Notes: generated by a model not told the origin, from the letters alone. DNA of 64,000 bases from Stereum hirsutum FP-91666 SS1 (GCF_000264905.1 NW_006763131.1:3304708-3368707); one strand, 5' to 3'. Positions 1 through 11,610 are shown, counted from the first letter of the stretch. Translations and numbers: made by a program.

Positions 1-1822
1 GTAGGAAGCTCTCCGGTCACGCTAGTATTCGCGGTAAATGGCCATCCTCCGCACAGAGCCTAAGTCATGCATTAGGTACTATATCACAACGGCGAGAATC
101 GGAAGTGTTACAAGACTCACATAAAGTGTCATGTCTTGGGAATAGGTCATGTTGTAGGTATCAGCCTGCGCAGCGGCCTCGCGCAACGCTTTGAACCCAG
201 CAAATGTATTGTTGTCGAGAACTGTTCCACATACAGGATGAGGTCAGAACTGATGGCCTCAAGAGAACTAAGTAACACGTATACATACCTTCATCCAGAC
301 AGACGATCGGTAAGGCGACGAAAGTTCCCGCAGAGTACTCGTCGGCAATGGTGGAATAGTCAAGTGCGGTGGTATCGTTCAGACTCAGTGCAGCGTAGAG
401 AGCCTGGCTCAACGCCGAGAAGTTCGGGTCAACGTTCATGTAGCCGATATAGATCATGGCACGTATGTCGTCAGCCGTAACACTTCCATAAGCTCCAGCG
501 AGGGCGTTGTCGATTACTGAGCTGAAGGCCTGTCAAGTTGATGGTCAGTCAAACAAACGAGTTACGATTGAATCAGAATGCTCGATGACGAACCGATACA
601 AGGCCGCCCTTGCCCTGTGACTTGAAAGGACAAGCCCCGTCGAAGTCGACACAGTAGGCGTCCGCGCGGAGCAGAAGACGGTTGACGGCCGCCAATTGGA
701 GTGTCACGACCTCCGTGTTGTTCTAACATGTATTCTCGTCAATGGTAGGCAGAAGGGTACAGGCAGAGAGTTCACAATGCCTGGAGGGAAGACCGCGTCA
801 AGAATGAAGCGGCCGGTATGCTCAGGATATTTGTGTGCATAATTTGCCGCTCCATATGTTCCACTGAGATCAAATACTATGAGTTGATTGCAATTGCTCC
901 GACGGGGAAAGCTCATACTCACTAAGAAACGCCTAGGAAATTCAACGTATCGTAGCCAAGCGCTTCTCTCACGCTGTTCCAGTCTTGTATGGTGTCCGCT
1001 GTACCGACATGGGCGAGTATTCCCGGTGGAGTACTCAACTCCATGCAGGATTGCGCGTATCGAGCAGCCAGAGCCTGGTAGGAGGCGAACTCTTCTTCAG
1101 TAGAAGGTCTGACGAAAGACATGAGAATGAGCAAGTCTTGGTAAACAGAGTAGATGACGTACATGCTGGACGGGAACGAGATGCCATCGATGAAACAGTT
1201 CAGTGGGTTGGAGAAATAGGTACCCCTGACGTCCATAGCTGTAAAAAAAAACGATGATTATTAAACACGGCATACAGGATTTCTAAGGTCGGAACCACGA
1301 CGCACCGAGGATGTCGAAGGATTCGAGACCGGTGAACGCATCAGCACCGGAGAGATTGAGAGCCACCTGCCATGCGTAGGATGATACCTCCAGAGCGGGG
1401 CCGCCTGGACAAAATCTGAATGAGTTCGAGTTACGCCTCTGACGCCCTGAGCACACAGACCTGGGTTGCTGATAACGAATATTAGTTTCACGCAGAACGT
1501 GGAGTTGGAGAAATACTGCTCACAAATTAAGAAGTCCTTGAGGGTTCTCGGGCCGATACATCGAGAATCCAAGAGCGATGGTATTATTCTCGTCCATCGG
1601 TTGAGAATAGTCCATGGCGACATCTAGACGGCCACAGGCTAGCGTAGAAGGGAGGGTGTCTGGGAGAGTAATATTGTCCTCCAGCAGTGGTGACGGAACA
1701 TTGAGGGCACAATCCACCCATTGAACACTATTAGCTCGTCGAGAAAGAGCAGCAGCCAAGGAGCCCTCAGCAGCGAAAGAGACCACCATAAGAGCAAAGA
1801 GGCATGAGGGTGAAAAAGGCAT
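1..1822 (-). CDS. Secreted serine alpha/beta-hydrolase with TAP-like C-terminus (copy 1; 3' end off window)
   Basis: Probable secreted serine peptidase/esterase of the tripeptidyl-aminopeptidase-like alpha/beta-hydrolase family. It starts at ATG 1822 with a hydrophobic signal-like N-terminus. Exon 1 (1822-1524, 299 nt) is followed by an 8-nt exon at 1461-1468 that supplies the core of the NPGG oxyanion motif. Later exons carry MDVRGTY, the nucleophile elbow GVSYG (split by an intron near 895-930), YPEHTGRF, a variable region and LCGGWP, which reaches base 1. The catalytic Asp and His regions lie beyond the left edge. The copy at 42914-45178 has the same exon layout, identical exon 1 length and high similarity throughout, and it predicts what is missing here. 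Family assignment is confident. The true substrate is not visible in the sequence. Confidence 0.88.
1461..1468 (-). other. 8-nt microexon of hydrolase copy 1
   Basis: The exon reads caacccag and is flanked by a TATCAG acceptor and a GTCTGT donor. It joins a 2-nt phase from exon 1 to exon 3, giving Asn-Phe-Asn-Pro-Gly-Gly. The same 8 nt occur at the same place in the copy at 43269-43276. Confidence 0.85.
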
Positions 1823-3055
1823 GACTGCTCAAGCAATAAAAACAAGAAGCAGAACGGAAATATGAAGAATGAATGACGGGAGTCCTTGAGTCGTGGATAA
1901 AGGTTTTATACTCCTCTAGCCCGAAAGCCGAGCACAGCAATAAACTTCAAGTTGACCATCAATCATGAAGAGCAAATAAAGCTAATATTGCATCACAGCA
2001 GATCGGCTGCGCGAAATGATGGACTTGGACATACCTGCGTATGGTCCCCTATGTGGACCAATCGACACAAAACAAACACGGATTGATCAACGGCCAAGCA
2101 CATATATCACGTTGAAGGCGAAGGTGTAGAGATCACCAGCATGCACCCATAACCAAGCTCAGAGGAGATGACGCACAGCATTGCGGTGAATATAGTCCGG
2201 GATAAACTTGAGTGAGTTACAGGGACAAAACTCATGCTATACTAGCCCGCTCAAGTTCTCTGAAACATGCAATGATGTTGTGGCAAAAAACCGCGAGAAC
2301 TGATAACCAATTCAACAGCCCGTAGAAGATGCCTCATGTAGGCATGGTCTACATGTTCAGCCGCTTTGGGTTAGCTAGAGATGAGCTCACGTTTCACTGT
2401 GTCAGGACGCTTGCATGCGTGAGAAAAAAAGTTCACCTTGAAGGGCCAGTAAGCATGTCGTGACGACTAACTGCACAAACAATTTTTGGGCCACTAGACT
2501 CTAACAACACAGGGTCAAGGCAGTTTTAGGAGACGTATTACTATAGATTGAACAGGACAAACTTACCTAGAAGACACAAGGCACAGTTCGCGGAACTTGC
2601 GAGCACCCTCGGTGGTATCCCGGACAATGAACAACAACGGTCATGAATCAGACATCGATTCGCTCTCGATCTAATGTGGCGATACATGGACAAATAGTGG
2701 TGAAATCCCACTGCACTCGACTTAGCAGGCTCCTTCATAAGAGAGAAAGAGATATGAGAAAGAACGCAAGTGGACGAACAAACACGACCGTCGGAAACAA
2801 ATACAAAATGGTGTTAGCAAGTGCAGCTATAAGGAAAGGATCAAATGGAGAAAGAAGAGCCTGTCCTCGAGATATCAAGTCTACACACGATGGTGACAGC
2901 CCCTAAAGCCCCATAACGTAGATATGAACAAGAAAATAGAAAGTTTCCGGATAGTATGTGGAATACCTCCAGGCGACAAAAGCCGTTTTGCGAGACTGTC
3001 CGACGTATGTATGTACGTCTCGCGAGTCCGAATCTGACCGATCGCCTACCGGTTC
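1823..3055. other. Intergenic region between hydrolase copy 1 and the Nudix gene
   Basis: About 1.2 kb holding the promoter of the leftward hydrolase and the 3' flank of the Nudix gene. Only short antisense ORFs without splice-consistent extensions are present. I see no RNA gene or repeat. Confidence 0.6.
1902..1909 (-). promoter_or_regulatory. TATA box of hydrolase copy 1
   Basis: TATAAAAC on the minus strand, about 80 nt upstream of ATG 1822. The second copy has TATAAAAG at the same distance from its ATG. Confidence 0.6.
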
Positions 3056-4466
3056 TCACCGAAATACCCACCATAAACCAAATGCAAGACTGACAAGAAC
3101 TCCAATGGCACGGAGGACGAGCACAACGACGAGAGCTTTCCGAACGGCGGCGTAGAAAGTTGTCAGGGCTGCACCTGTCCAATTGATTCTGTTGCGAAAA
3201 GTGAGCTCGAGCCTGATGACAGAATTTCGTCTGGGTCACATACCGCCTGTCGTTTGTGCCACCTGCACGAATGGAAACCTCCCAACCCCTGATCACTTCC
3301 CGATACCTCTTTCCGAACACCCAGATCCAAAAGTTTACGTCCGGGTAGGAGAACCTCGGGAACACACTCGTCAAACTAGGCGGAGCATTGATGCGCCCCT
3401 TGCCCTTTCCGTGCCTCCGACCATTCCGTCTCCTCATATCCTTCCCATTCCGCATACCTGCGTTTGATCCGTTCCATCCCTCATTCAGCTCAAGCTCTTC
3501 GCCGTTTTCTCTCGTGATGCCCATATAAATATCGGCATCCCACGGTGTGAGTGGTGCACCAGGGGTGGGCGACATGTAGGCTAAGAGGTCGAGCGTCATG
3601 CCGAGGGAAAGACCCCAGAGTTTGAGAGCGCTAGATGTGGGGTGGCGAAGGGAAGGTGAAACAGAAGCCGGGTGAAGGGCTGGATTGAAAGTCCCAGCTT
3701 CCATCTCTAGCGACCCACGGGATTTTTCGGATGGTGATGATAAGGACGGCGGGAAACCGGACGTAGGTGAAAGAATGAGCGCGGGGAACTGCATGCTACC
3801 CACAAGAGCGCGCATGAGCAAACGAAGGGCAATCGAATGCCGTGGTGCGAGACGCGAGGCGGTATCGACGCTGACGGTAGACCAGATGGGACCCGCCCCA
3901 GAGTTAATGGACGAGAAGGGGAGGAGTGACGCCAGAGGAATCCAGTGAAGTGTCGTCTCCGGATTGGGATCAGTGGTGACTTGGGTCGGAGACAGCTGCA
4001 AAAAGACTGCCTTGGGGTTAGACGAAAGTTGAGGATATGAAGGCCGTTGAGACGCACCAAAAGGCGAAAGAATCATGAGAAGACGCTTGCCGAGCGAGGT
4101 TGTGATTTCCCTGTCGTCTAGCTGTCCGATGCAAGTATAGTCATTCTCTGCTAGGTCAAGACCTATCTCTTCCCAGGTCTGGCGCATGGCTATAATGAGA
4201 TGGATGAGAATAACGCATACGAAGAAAGAGCATATGAACTTGCCAGTGTACTGCCCGCCCTCGTCTCCCTCCTCCATCCTGCCACCAGGAAATGCTACAT
4301 GAGCCTCTTGCGTGTTTGAGGTCGAGCCGTCGACATCGGGTTTTGCACGCTGGATAAAAAGAATTTCTGGACGAGCAGCAGGGTGATTGACCCAATCGAG
4401 TTGAAAAAAGTCGGAGAGCGAAGGTGGGGTAGAAGTCTGCGAGGTAAAATTCGGTGGAGGAACCAC
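3056..4466 (-). CDS. Nudix hydrolase (CoA-pyrophosphatase-like) with C-terminal membrane anchor
   Basis: Predicted pyrophosphohydrolase of the peroxisomal/mitochondrial CoA diphosphatase type. There are three exons (4466-4244, 4189-3244, 3188-3056), totalling 433 aa. The Nudix box is assembled across intron 1: VAFPGGRMEEGDE on exon 1 and MRQTWEEIGLDL on exon 2. The spacing in the loop is one residue longer than the canonical box, and RE is RQ. Intron 1 has the sequence G|GCAAGT...TATAG, a GC-AG intron of 54 nt. The last exon encodes a hydrophobic stretch of about 20 residues (Val/Leu/Ala rich, from AALTTFY to WWVFR), so the C-terminus is probably membrane-inserted. A low-complexity Arg/Gly/Lys segment precedes it. 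Substrate is inferred from the family only. Confidence 0.82.
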
Positions 4467-5558
4467 ACGAAGAATAAGGGCAACCGCAGCCCGCCGAGGT
4501 TCTAGTTAACGAGAGGTTCAGTGTGATTAGGAGTCAATGGTGGAGGCGGATATTAAAATGCCTACGAGTCGGCGGGGAAGCAATAATCCGCGGAGGTGTT
4601 GTGCGAATGCGATGGAGGGCTCGAGAGAGCAGCCCAGTCACAGACTTGGGTTCTGTAGAGACGGCATTAGAGGCAAAATAATGATGCAATATATCATGAA
4701 TAAACCTTGGTACGAAGACATGATGGGAAAGAGCAAAGGGAAGTTGGGTACGTCGTGTGCACTGCCGACTCTAACGGCCTGCCGAAAGTAGCCTCTGCGT
4801 TTTCGTTGGGGTAATGACGTTGACTCAGCCACGAGACCAGTAAATACCAGTAAATACTCACGCCACATCTTCCAGTAACAGTTTGTTACGTCCGTATATT
4901 CTTCTATCTTCCACTTGTCTGCGATGTACCACCCTTATATTTGTAGCCGCATTACCTGACAGACTCTGGATGCAACACAGGGTCGTCTTTGATTTGTGAG
5001 GATATTCAAGAGCACACTGTCACCCATACAGGCGGCAGAGTAAGCAGTGTCGAAGTTGACCATCATCCATCCGATCTTCCAACAACTTATAACATTCTCA
5101 TCAGTCCCTCATGGCTACCTTATATGGCGTGTCGAGTAGTCACCGGGCTCAGCAACTGGTTTGGAAAAGACAATAGATCTGCTCCACGCCAGGATCCTGG
5201 TCACTCATTATCTGCCAGTACTCAAGCGCTCAAGCCTGGTCCGACCACAGCGACGTTCTCTGTCCTTTCGAGCAACAAGGGACCATGTGGCGAGAAGGCG
5301 ATTCAAAGCACAGGCTTCGCTTACCTGGCCTTCTATTCTGACTTCCTTGTTGTTCTTCTAGGCTTTGAAAACTGGACTGCCATCGCCTTGTGAACTTGCG
5401 CCACCCATCCGATATGCATCGTTCCTCCTTATTGTATCATCGCTTTGAACCTAGTAAGCCCCTGCTCATACGCTATATAAAGCACCCAACCTTTCATGCT
5501 TTTGATCCCACCCCACTTGACTATCTCATCGCTAAACTCTTTTGTCTTGAGACATCCC
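4467..5558. other. Divergent intergenic region, Nudix / four-helix gene 1
   Basis: About 1.1 kb between two divergently transcribed genes. A 134-codon open frame at 4989-5393 (+) has no recognisable domain and no splice-supported extension, and I treat it as chance. A TATA box lies at its right end. Confidence 0.55.
5476..5481 (+). promoter_or_regulatory. TATA box of four-helix membrane gene 1
   Basis: TATATAAAG context, about 80 nt upstream of ATG 5559, the same spacing seen at other TATA genes in the window. Confidence 0.5.
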
Positions 5559-6516
5559 ATGATGACCGGACAATACCAGAGGCTCCCGACAGATGAAGAA
5601 GCGCTCAAAGCTCTAAACCCGTGAGTATGAGTATGCATGCGTGTTACACTTGATCTGACAACAGCACTTTAGACAGACGATCAGCAATGACCCTTCCGGA
5701 AACCAAAGGTGAGGAAAGGCGCCATCATCGTACGGAGAGAACTACTTAACAAGGGCATGTACAGCTGGGTCAGGAGAACCCTACAACGTCTTACAAGCTG
5801 CGAATGCATCAGCTTCAGTCTTCTCATGGGGCTGCTATTCTTCATAGCGCTATTCGTCTTGGTTCGTGAATACCACTGGACCCAATCAAATATCACACTA
5901 CTAACTCGTATGCATAGATCATCAAGGGGTTGACGGTCCTCGTAGAGGATGCTCGCGCACCCAGTCCAATCGCAGGCACTGAATTAAGCAACAGTACTAC
6001 TACGGAGTGGGACGAGTGTCCTGCAGCAGTCGTTTGGAGTGGCTTAGTGCATGTTCTTATACTCTTGCAAGCCTGTTTTCTCCTTATATTCAAGTTCTCG
6101 TTCTCGACGTGCGTTGTATATTTCTTCATTCCACATGGTCATAGATCTACAAATGAACTCACGCCGGTTTCCTTTCGATTTAGGCGTCGTACAACCGACC
6201 TTCTCATCCGTAAATCGCTCCGCGCATACCCCGTTCTGCTCGTCGTCGGTTTCTGCATACTGGTCCTGTACGGCGGCCACTGTTCAGACTCTGCGCCAGG
6301 TACTTTTGCATTTACAGCTTGGACCGAAGCGCTAGTCATCGTGCCATCTATAATCGCCTATCAAATTGGGTAAGTGTTGTATTGCTTCTGGGTGCTGGAG
6401 GGACTTCAGATACTGATGAAAGTCTTCATGACAGGATGGACGAGATGCGCTTAGATCCCAAGGATGACACAATTATGCTCGAGGAGCTTGATAGCGTTTG
6501 TTGTCAGTGTCTCTGA
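5559..6516 (+). CDS. Unrecognised four-helix membrane protein, tandem copy 1
   Basis: I do not recognise a named family. Six exons fit (5559-5620, 5673-5708, 5765-5861, 5918-6108, 6184-6369, 6435-6516), giving 217 aa. Four hydrophobic segments lie at about residues 50-72, 101-125, 144-161 and 170-191. Between the first two is a Ser/Thr-rich loop ending in WDECP, and between the last two is YGGHC. The short tail ends in SVCCQCL. The next gene (7504-8670) is a paralog: it shares RLPTD near the N-terminus, an acidic-Cys-Pro motif before helix 2, YGG.C, FAF.AWTE and four of the intron positions, with an exon of exactly 186 nt in both. Intron 4 (6109-6183, 75 nt) is a multiple of three without a stop, so its retention would insert 25 residues. 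Confidence 0.75.
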
Positions 6517-7503
6517 CATGGAAGGTTCATTGCGAAACAACGACACCTAGCCTGGCAGTGACGCAGTCTCTCTCTCTATCCTTTATTCTGGACATTCCGG
6601 TCATCAAATATATGTAAATAAAAAATATCCCTATGTACAACAATTGATATGTTCACAATTCACAAGCTGACGCTACCTCAGGCTGCAAATTGAACACCGA
6701 TAACTAATTGTGTGTATACAACAAAATAGCTCCCTCTCGCATGTTTACCTCACGCCGGATATCAAAACCCCCTACGCTCATATTGTTGAGGGACTGCTGC
6801 TTATGGGGTAGAGGGGATGTACATTGGCTCAATTCTGTGCAGTATGGCGTGAGAAAGATCCTTCCGAGTCACTCCGATCCTTAAGCTTTTAAGCGCTTAA
6901 GCGCCACACAACTTGAAGCTCGCCAACTTGAACCTACATCACTTTCGACCTTGTCATCCTTTCACCACCTCTCCAGAACCCTCTGTGTTAGACTACCAGA
7001 TTTTTGTTTCTGACTCTCTTGCTCGATTATGCTAAATGACTGTATCCTCGGAGAGACCGGCCTCAGTACATACCACTGCCCGCCAGACGCGAGAACGCCG
7101 AAACCTCCCCTGTTTCTGCCAGAGGGGGGCCACTGTCACTGCTTGACCATGCTTTCTTCGTTCTTTGGGAGAACATGGGCTCTTCTTGTCTATGTGCTTC
7201 CATACTTGTGGCCTCCGAATGTCGGACAAGGCAGTACATGCGCAGTGCGAGGCAGTGACGGATCCTTGTTCGACCAATGCGGTAACATCTTTGTGCAATT
7301 GTCTTCTTGCGTCTAGTTCATGATTCGAACGCTATGACTGCCGCCACCGTTCACACCATAGCATTTCCTATTGTTCCTCGTTTGCTATGAAGTCACTGTG
7401 GCGCGTTGTACACAAGTTATAAGATGGCGTAGCTCTCTTGAGATTCATGACACCAACCAGTCTACCGTTCCACTACTGTCAGCTCTACCGCACAGAATCC
7501 TCC
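6517..7503. other. Intergenic region between the tandem four-helix genes
   Basis: About 1 kb. Contains a 12-nt perfect palindrome at 6889-6900 and a 95-codon open frame at 7029-7316 without recognisable features. It serves as terminator of copy 1 and promoter of copy 2. Confidence 0.5.
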
Positions 7504-8670
7504 ATGGACTACCTACGTATACCAGCACAGGTCCACATCAGACTCCCCACTGACAACGAGATCCCACAAGAACAGGAAGTTGACACGACGTGCGTCCATT
7601 TATTATCTCTTCGCTGGAAGTTTCACTCTCTGACGAGATGCCCTATCCGTAGACACTCTGAATCAGATTTACCCGGTCACTCACCCGTTGCAATCATAGC
7701 GTGAGCATATATGAAACTTTGTATTCACTCAATCCATACTAAGGACTTGAACTTCAGCCCAGCTTGCGCAACTGAGGATATGCTAGACGAAGAACAGTGG
7801 CACTTGGCGCTGAACCCGCAACAGCCTGGTGCACCGTCCGGGGCCGAACAACAACAGCGGTCCAACGCTAATACGAGCTCCAAGCCCGGACAACCCAAAC
7901 CAACCAAACCCTCCTGGTTTGCGCTCATAATGGAATTTCTCTTCCTTGTCGCAGTCTGCGCTCTGGTGCGTACTACTTACTCTGACCGTCACTTCCTCAT
8001 CAACTGTCGTCGTAATGATGGCAAACCTTTGGATGACACGGACAGATCGTTAAGGCCGACATAGCATTCGTAAAGGATGCCCAGACCCTCGTTCCAGTGG
8101 ATGGGGACGAAGGTACCCAACTGAAGGAGTATGATACGTGCCCAACGATGGTCGCCTGGAGCGGCTTCGTGCTCGCTCTCATCTCTTTCCAGGCCCTCTG
8201 TTTTGTGATTCACGACTATTGCCTTCCAATGCATGTCCTCACCATCATCCACACAATGCACCCCAATCATGGGTCGCTGATCATGACCTGCATGCCCTGA
8301 TCACAAACTCCAGCCAATTCATCACTTGGCCCCTCCTCACCAAATTCTTCCATCCCTACCCAATCCTCTTCATGCTCGGCATTTGCATCGGGATCATCTA
8401 CGGAGGCACATGCTATCAAGCCGCTCACAACGTCTTCGCATTCTCCGCCTGGACGGAGGTGATCGTCTTCTTGTTGTCTGTGGTTTATGTGTTATTCAAG
8501 TACGTCGCCTGCATCCTCATCACCACGGTTCGGTGTTGACGCTGTCGGCGGAATTTAGCTTATGATGCGTAGGGCTTGCCCGACCTAATTTGCAGCCCAG
8601 GGATATAGACGATAAAGTTGTAGAATTTTTCTGTGAGAATATGTGCGGCTCATGCTATGATTCTGATTGA
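7504..8670 (+). CDS. Unrecognised four-helix membrane protein, tandem copy 2
   Basis: Paralog of the gene just upstream. Model: exons 7504-7589, 7758-7965, 8046-8230, 8314-8499, 8601-8670, giving 244 aa. The N-terminus has RLPTDNE, then a Gln/Pro/Ser-rich linker longer than in copy 1, then four hydrophobic segments beginning at WFALIMEFLFLV. The loop motif before helix 2 is YDTCPTM; IIYGGTC and FAFSAWTEV follow. The tail has MCGSC, echoing the Cys-rich tail of copy 1. Intron 3 (8231-8313) only keeps frame with a GC donor (GCATGT...CTCCAG), which I regard as likely, not certain. Exon 4 is 186 nt, equal to exon 5 of copy 1. The first intron (168 nt) is long, so a small extra exon could be missed. 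Function unknown; a membrane location is inferred. Confidence 0.7.
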
Positions 8671-9026
8671 ATTGTAGCTTTTGCGAATTATGTACTGTAT
8701 ACCCTCGGGACCATATATACCTGTTCTCTCCCTTTAAGGACGTTCTATATAGAAGTCCTTCCGTTGATCCTGGAACGTGAAGTTGAGCTCACTGTTCGCC
8801 CCAGCCGCCTCGTGAGTTATGGCTCTGTGAGCGACCGGTCGACCGTGATATCTCTTCAAGCAATACTAGCTCATGCTATGTTAACTTCACTAGCATCCAC
8901 AAACGTACAACGGTACATTATTCGTCTTCACACTTGTCCTTGTTTCTTCTCTCTATCTATATCTCCTCTCGTCCCTCCCCACCAAACCTCCCAGTCTACA
9001 CACCCCGCGCCTATACCATCTCCATC
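8671..9026. other. Convergent 3' flank, four-helix copy 2 / NPL4
   Basis: About 350 nt between two convergent genes. A proline-rich open frame here (8764-9300 +) overlaps the NPL4 terminal exon antisense and is a shadow. Nothing else seen. Confidence 0.5.
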
Positions 9027-11437
9027 TCACAACGGCAACCCGCAAACCTCACAGTCCGACCCCCCATGCGAATTCTCAAACGTACAATGCGGACACACCC
9101 TCAGCCCTCCCCCACCAGACCCGCCAGCTCCCGATCCGGCGCCACCACCAAGGCCCCCGAGTCCACCTGCACCTTCCGCACCTCCGAACTGTTCGTACAG
9201 CTCTGGAGGGATGTCTTCGTCCATGAGGTGGGAGGAGGCTCCAGAGGGAGCAGGTTGCGAGGGACGTGCGGGTGCTGTTTTCATTAGACGGAAACGTTAG
9301 TATTGTGAGAAGAAGAGGAAGTTAGGGAAGAGGACGTACGGCCTGATTCGCGAGCGAATGTGATGATGGTCTGCCAGCTTTCCGTTCCAACGAGAGGGTC
9401 AAGCACCGCCGGATCGTCCAAGCTCTGTGCAGAGGCGACCTTTATCAAGACTTTCATATCCGCCTTTTCAAAAACAAAATAAAACAAAGCTCCTATCAAT
9501 TCGACCGCTTCACGAGATAATGCGAGAGAACGCGCACCTCAGAGAACAACCCAGACGTCCCCAAAAAGGCCACCAGATGCCAATCCGAGAGATACTTGGC
9601 GAGTGCGAGACGGCGGAGCACGTCGCGGTCGTGTTTGCTGTCCTGGACGTCGGGAGCATGGAGCTCGTTGAGTCTGTGCAGGACTTTCTCGATTTTTTGA
9701 TCTTCTAGGCCTGGTCTGTTTTCGATTGGGAAGGCGATAGAATGGAACAACGGAGATGGATTTTGTGGGAACCCATGTGTGACCTATCGAATGTATTCGA
9801 TGTGATGAGTATTCGGCACATGCGAAACAGGAAAAGGAAAAGTATGGACTCACATTGACGAGCAAGTATTCTACAGGGAACGCCGGCTTCGCACTCTTCT
9901 TCACCTCGATCTTATACTCATTCCTATACCTGAAAAACACGTCGGGCACATATCTCGCCTCGTCCCCGTCTTCGCCTCTACTCTCTGCCTTCACTCTCAT
10001 CACCCCGGGATCCACGCTCGCCTCGATCATATCCGCCTGTACCATCCCCACAGCCTGTTCCGAAACCTGATACGCCGACACGTCGATCTGATTGTCCTCT
10101 GTACCCGTCAGTACGGCGGTGACGAGTCTCGAGGAGAAGGCTCCGGTGGGCGAGGATCGAGAGGGCATAGGGTGGAGGGATTGCATGTGTGCGGCGAAGA
10201 TGACTTCGAGGGAAGAGAGAAAGAACGAATTCGGGTGTCTCTTGTATTTCGTCTTTGACCTATCTTCCGGCTCAGGATCCAAATCCGTGAAGATATAGCC
10301 CACGATCGACAAGGGCGTCGACGCAGATTTGGCGAGCTCCTTCAACCGTGGTTCGTCATCCCAAGGTAGACCGAGCGAGAGACCGTCCAGTTCGCCTTCT
10401 TGAGGTGGTTCGTGGATGGCTTCGACAACGGCTTTGACACCCATAGGGACTTTGTCGTAGGGCTCGTAACGGCCGATCAGCCAGCCGAAGCGTTGGACAC
10501 CAGTTACGCGCCAAGCGTGCAGGAACCGGTCGACGATGTCCATGGAGGCGATCTCGAGATGGTCGACTGTACGGAAGGGTTGACTCTGGAGGGTGATAGC
10601 TGAAGGTTGGCATGCAGTACAGATCCCTGCGGGCCAGGGGAGATGGCCACCAGTCGGACAAGGCACCTTCACTTTGTAGTCCGGCGGAGACAGCGGTGGA
10701 AGGGAAGCAGCGGCAGTGGAAGAGGTCTTCGGTGTGAGTTTCCGGAGGTAGGAATGGAAAGAAAGATGTTTGATGTTATGTTCGGTGTGATAAGAGGAAT
10801 CGTAGGGTTCGAGGGGCATGCAATGGTCGCACATGGCGTTGGGGCCGTGCTTGCAGAATTGAGCATCACGACCCCGAGGAATCTTACCATCCTGGGAGCG
10901 CCAGTAACGGTCGACTGCATCCTCTTCGACATTCTCCCATGGCCGAGCAGTGGAAACCTGGATACCTGTCGGTTTAGAGGCATTGGCCACGACCTGGGCT
11001 GGTGCTTGAGACACGCTTCCCGACGGCCGTTGTTGGTAAGAAACAAAGACGAGGTCCCCATGTCTATATGTTAATAAATAAGAGACGAGATGGATACAGC
11101 GGCAACCCGTGATGAACGCACTTGAGCCCGAGATCCTTCATGTTGCGCCCCTTTAGTGTGGAGACAGAGGTCTCGTTGCCTCGAGGCTGATTCGAGATCG
11201 CGAGGGTCGAGACATCACAGTCTGTGGTCGTTTCCACTATCTAGAATACTTGAGTTAATATCCAGAAGGCCTTTCGATACATGGTGGATGTAATGACCTT
11301 GGCCACGAGCTCTTCGATCTTGGTGGTGGGCTCCACTTCGAAACGAAAGTTACCATCGCGGGAGCGAATACGAACAAGCTACAACACCAACGGTCAATAC
11401 GACGCATTATACAATTAATTTGGAGAAAACGGACCAT
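9027..11437 (-). CDS. NPL4: NPL4, ubiquitin-binding cofactor of Cdc48/p97
   Basis: Npl4 pairs with Ufd1 to recruit Cdc48/p97 to ubiquitinated substrates in ER-associated degradation and chromatin extraction. Seven exons total 676 aa: 11437-11435, 11378-11298, 11240-11122, 11063-9854, 9783-9538, 9463-9340, 9274-9027. The N-terminal ubiquitin-like domain starts MLVRIRSRDG and ends LKHGDLVFVSY. Next come the zinc-binding region (CKHGPNAMCDHC and PCPTGGHLPWPAGICTAC) and the MPN-like domain (RFGWLIGRYEPY, VGYIFTDL). The C-terminus is a Gly-rich linker followed by an NZF/RanBP2 zinc finger with CPHCTFEN and CEVCGLPL. Exon 1 contributes only the ATG: the reading frame just upstream of LVRIRS is closed by a TAG that is itself the splice acceptor. 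The start agrees with the usual fungal Npl4 N-terminus. Confidence 0.95.
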
Positions 11438-11576
11438 AACGTCTCAAGCAAAAGAGTGTGGCGGTCAAGAGAGAGGGCGACGCGTCTTCGAAACGGACGC
11501 GTCATGCTGACCAATCATGCACGCGAGATCAATATTGATCTCATCTCTCGATTCGAGGAATTCGGAATTGTGGGCG

Positions 11577-11584
11577 TATATAAA
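11577..11584 (+). promoter_or_regulatory. TATA-like element upstream of the bZIP gene
   Basis: TATATAAA in the 620-bp divergent region between NPL4 and the bZIP gene. If used, the bZIP transcript has a leader of roughly 450 nt with several upstream ATGs. Confidence 0.4.
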
Positions 11585-11610
11585 CGAGCACTGCACCAGC
11601 CGAATTCCAG

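Noticed and set aside
6889..6900. 12-nt perfect palindrome
   Set aside because: Too short to mean more than chance without further copies.
8764..9300. Proline-rich 178-codon plus frame
   Set aside because: Antisense to the Gly-rich and zinc-finger end of NPL4.
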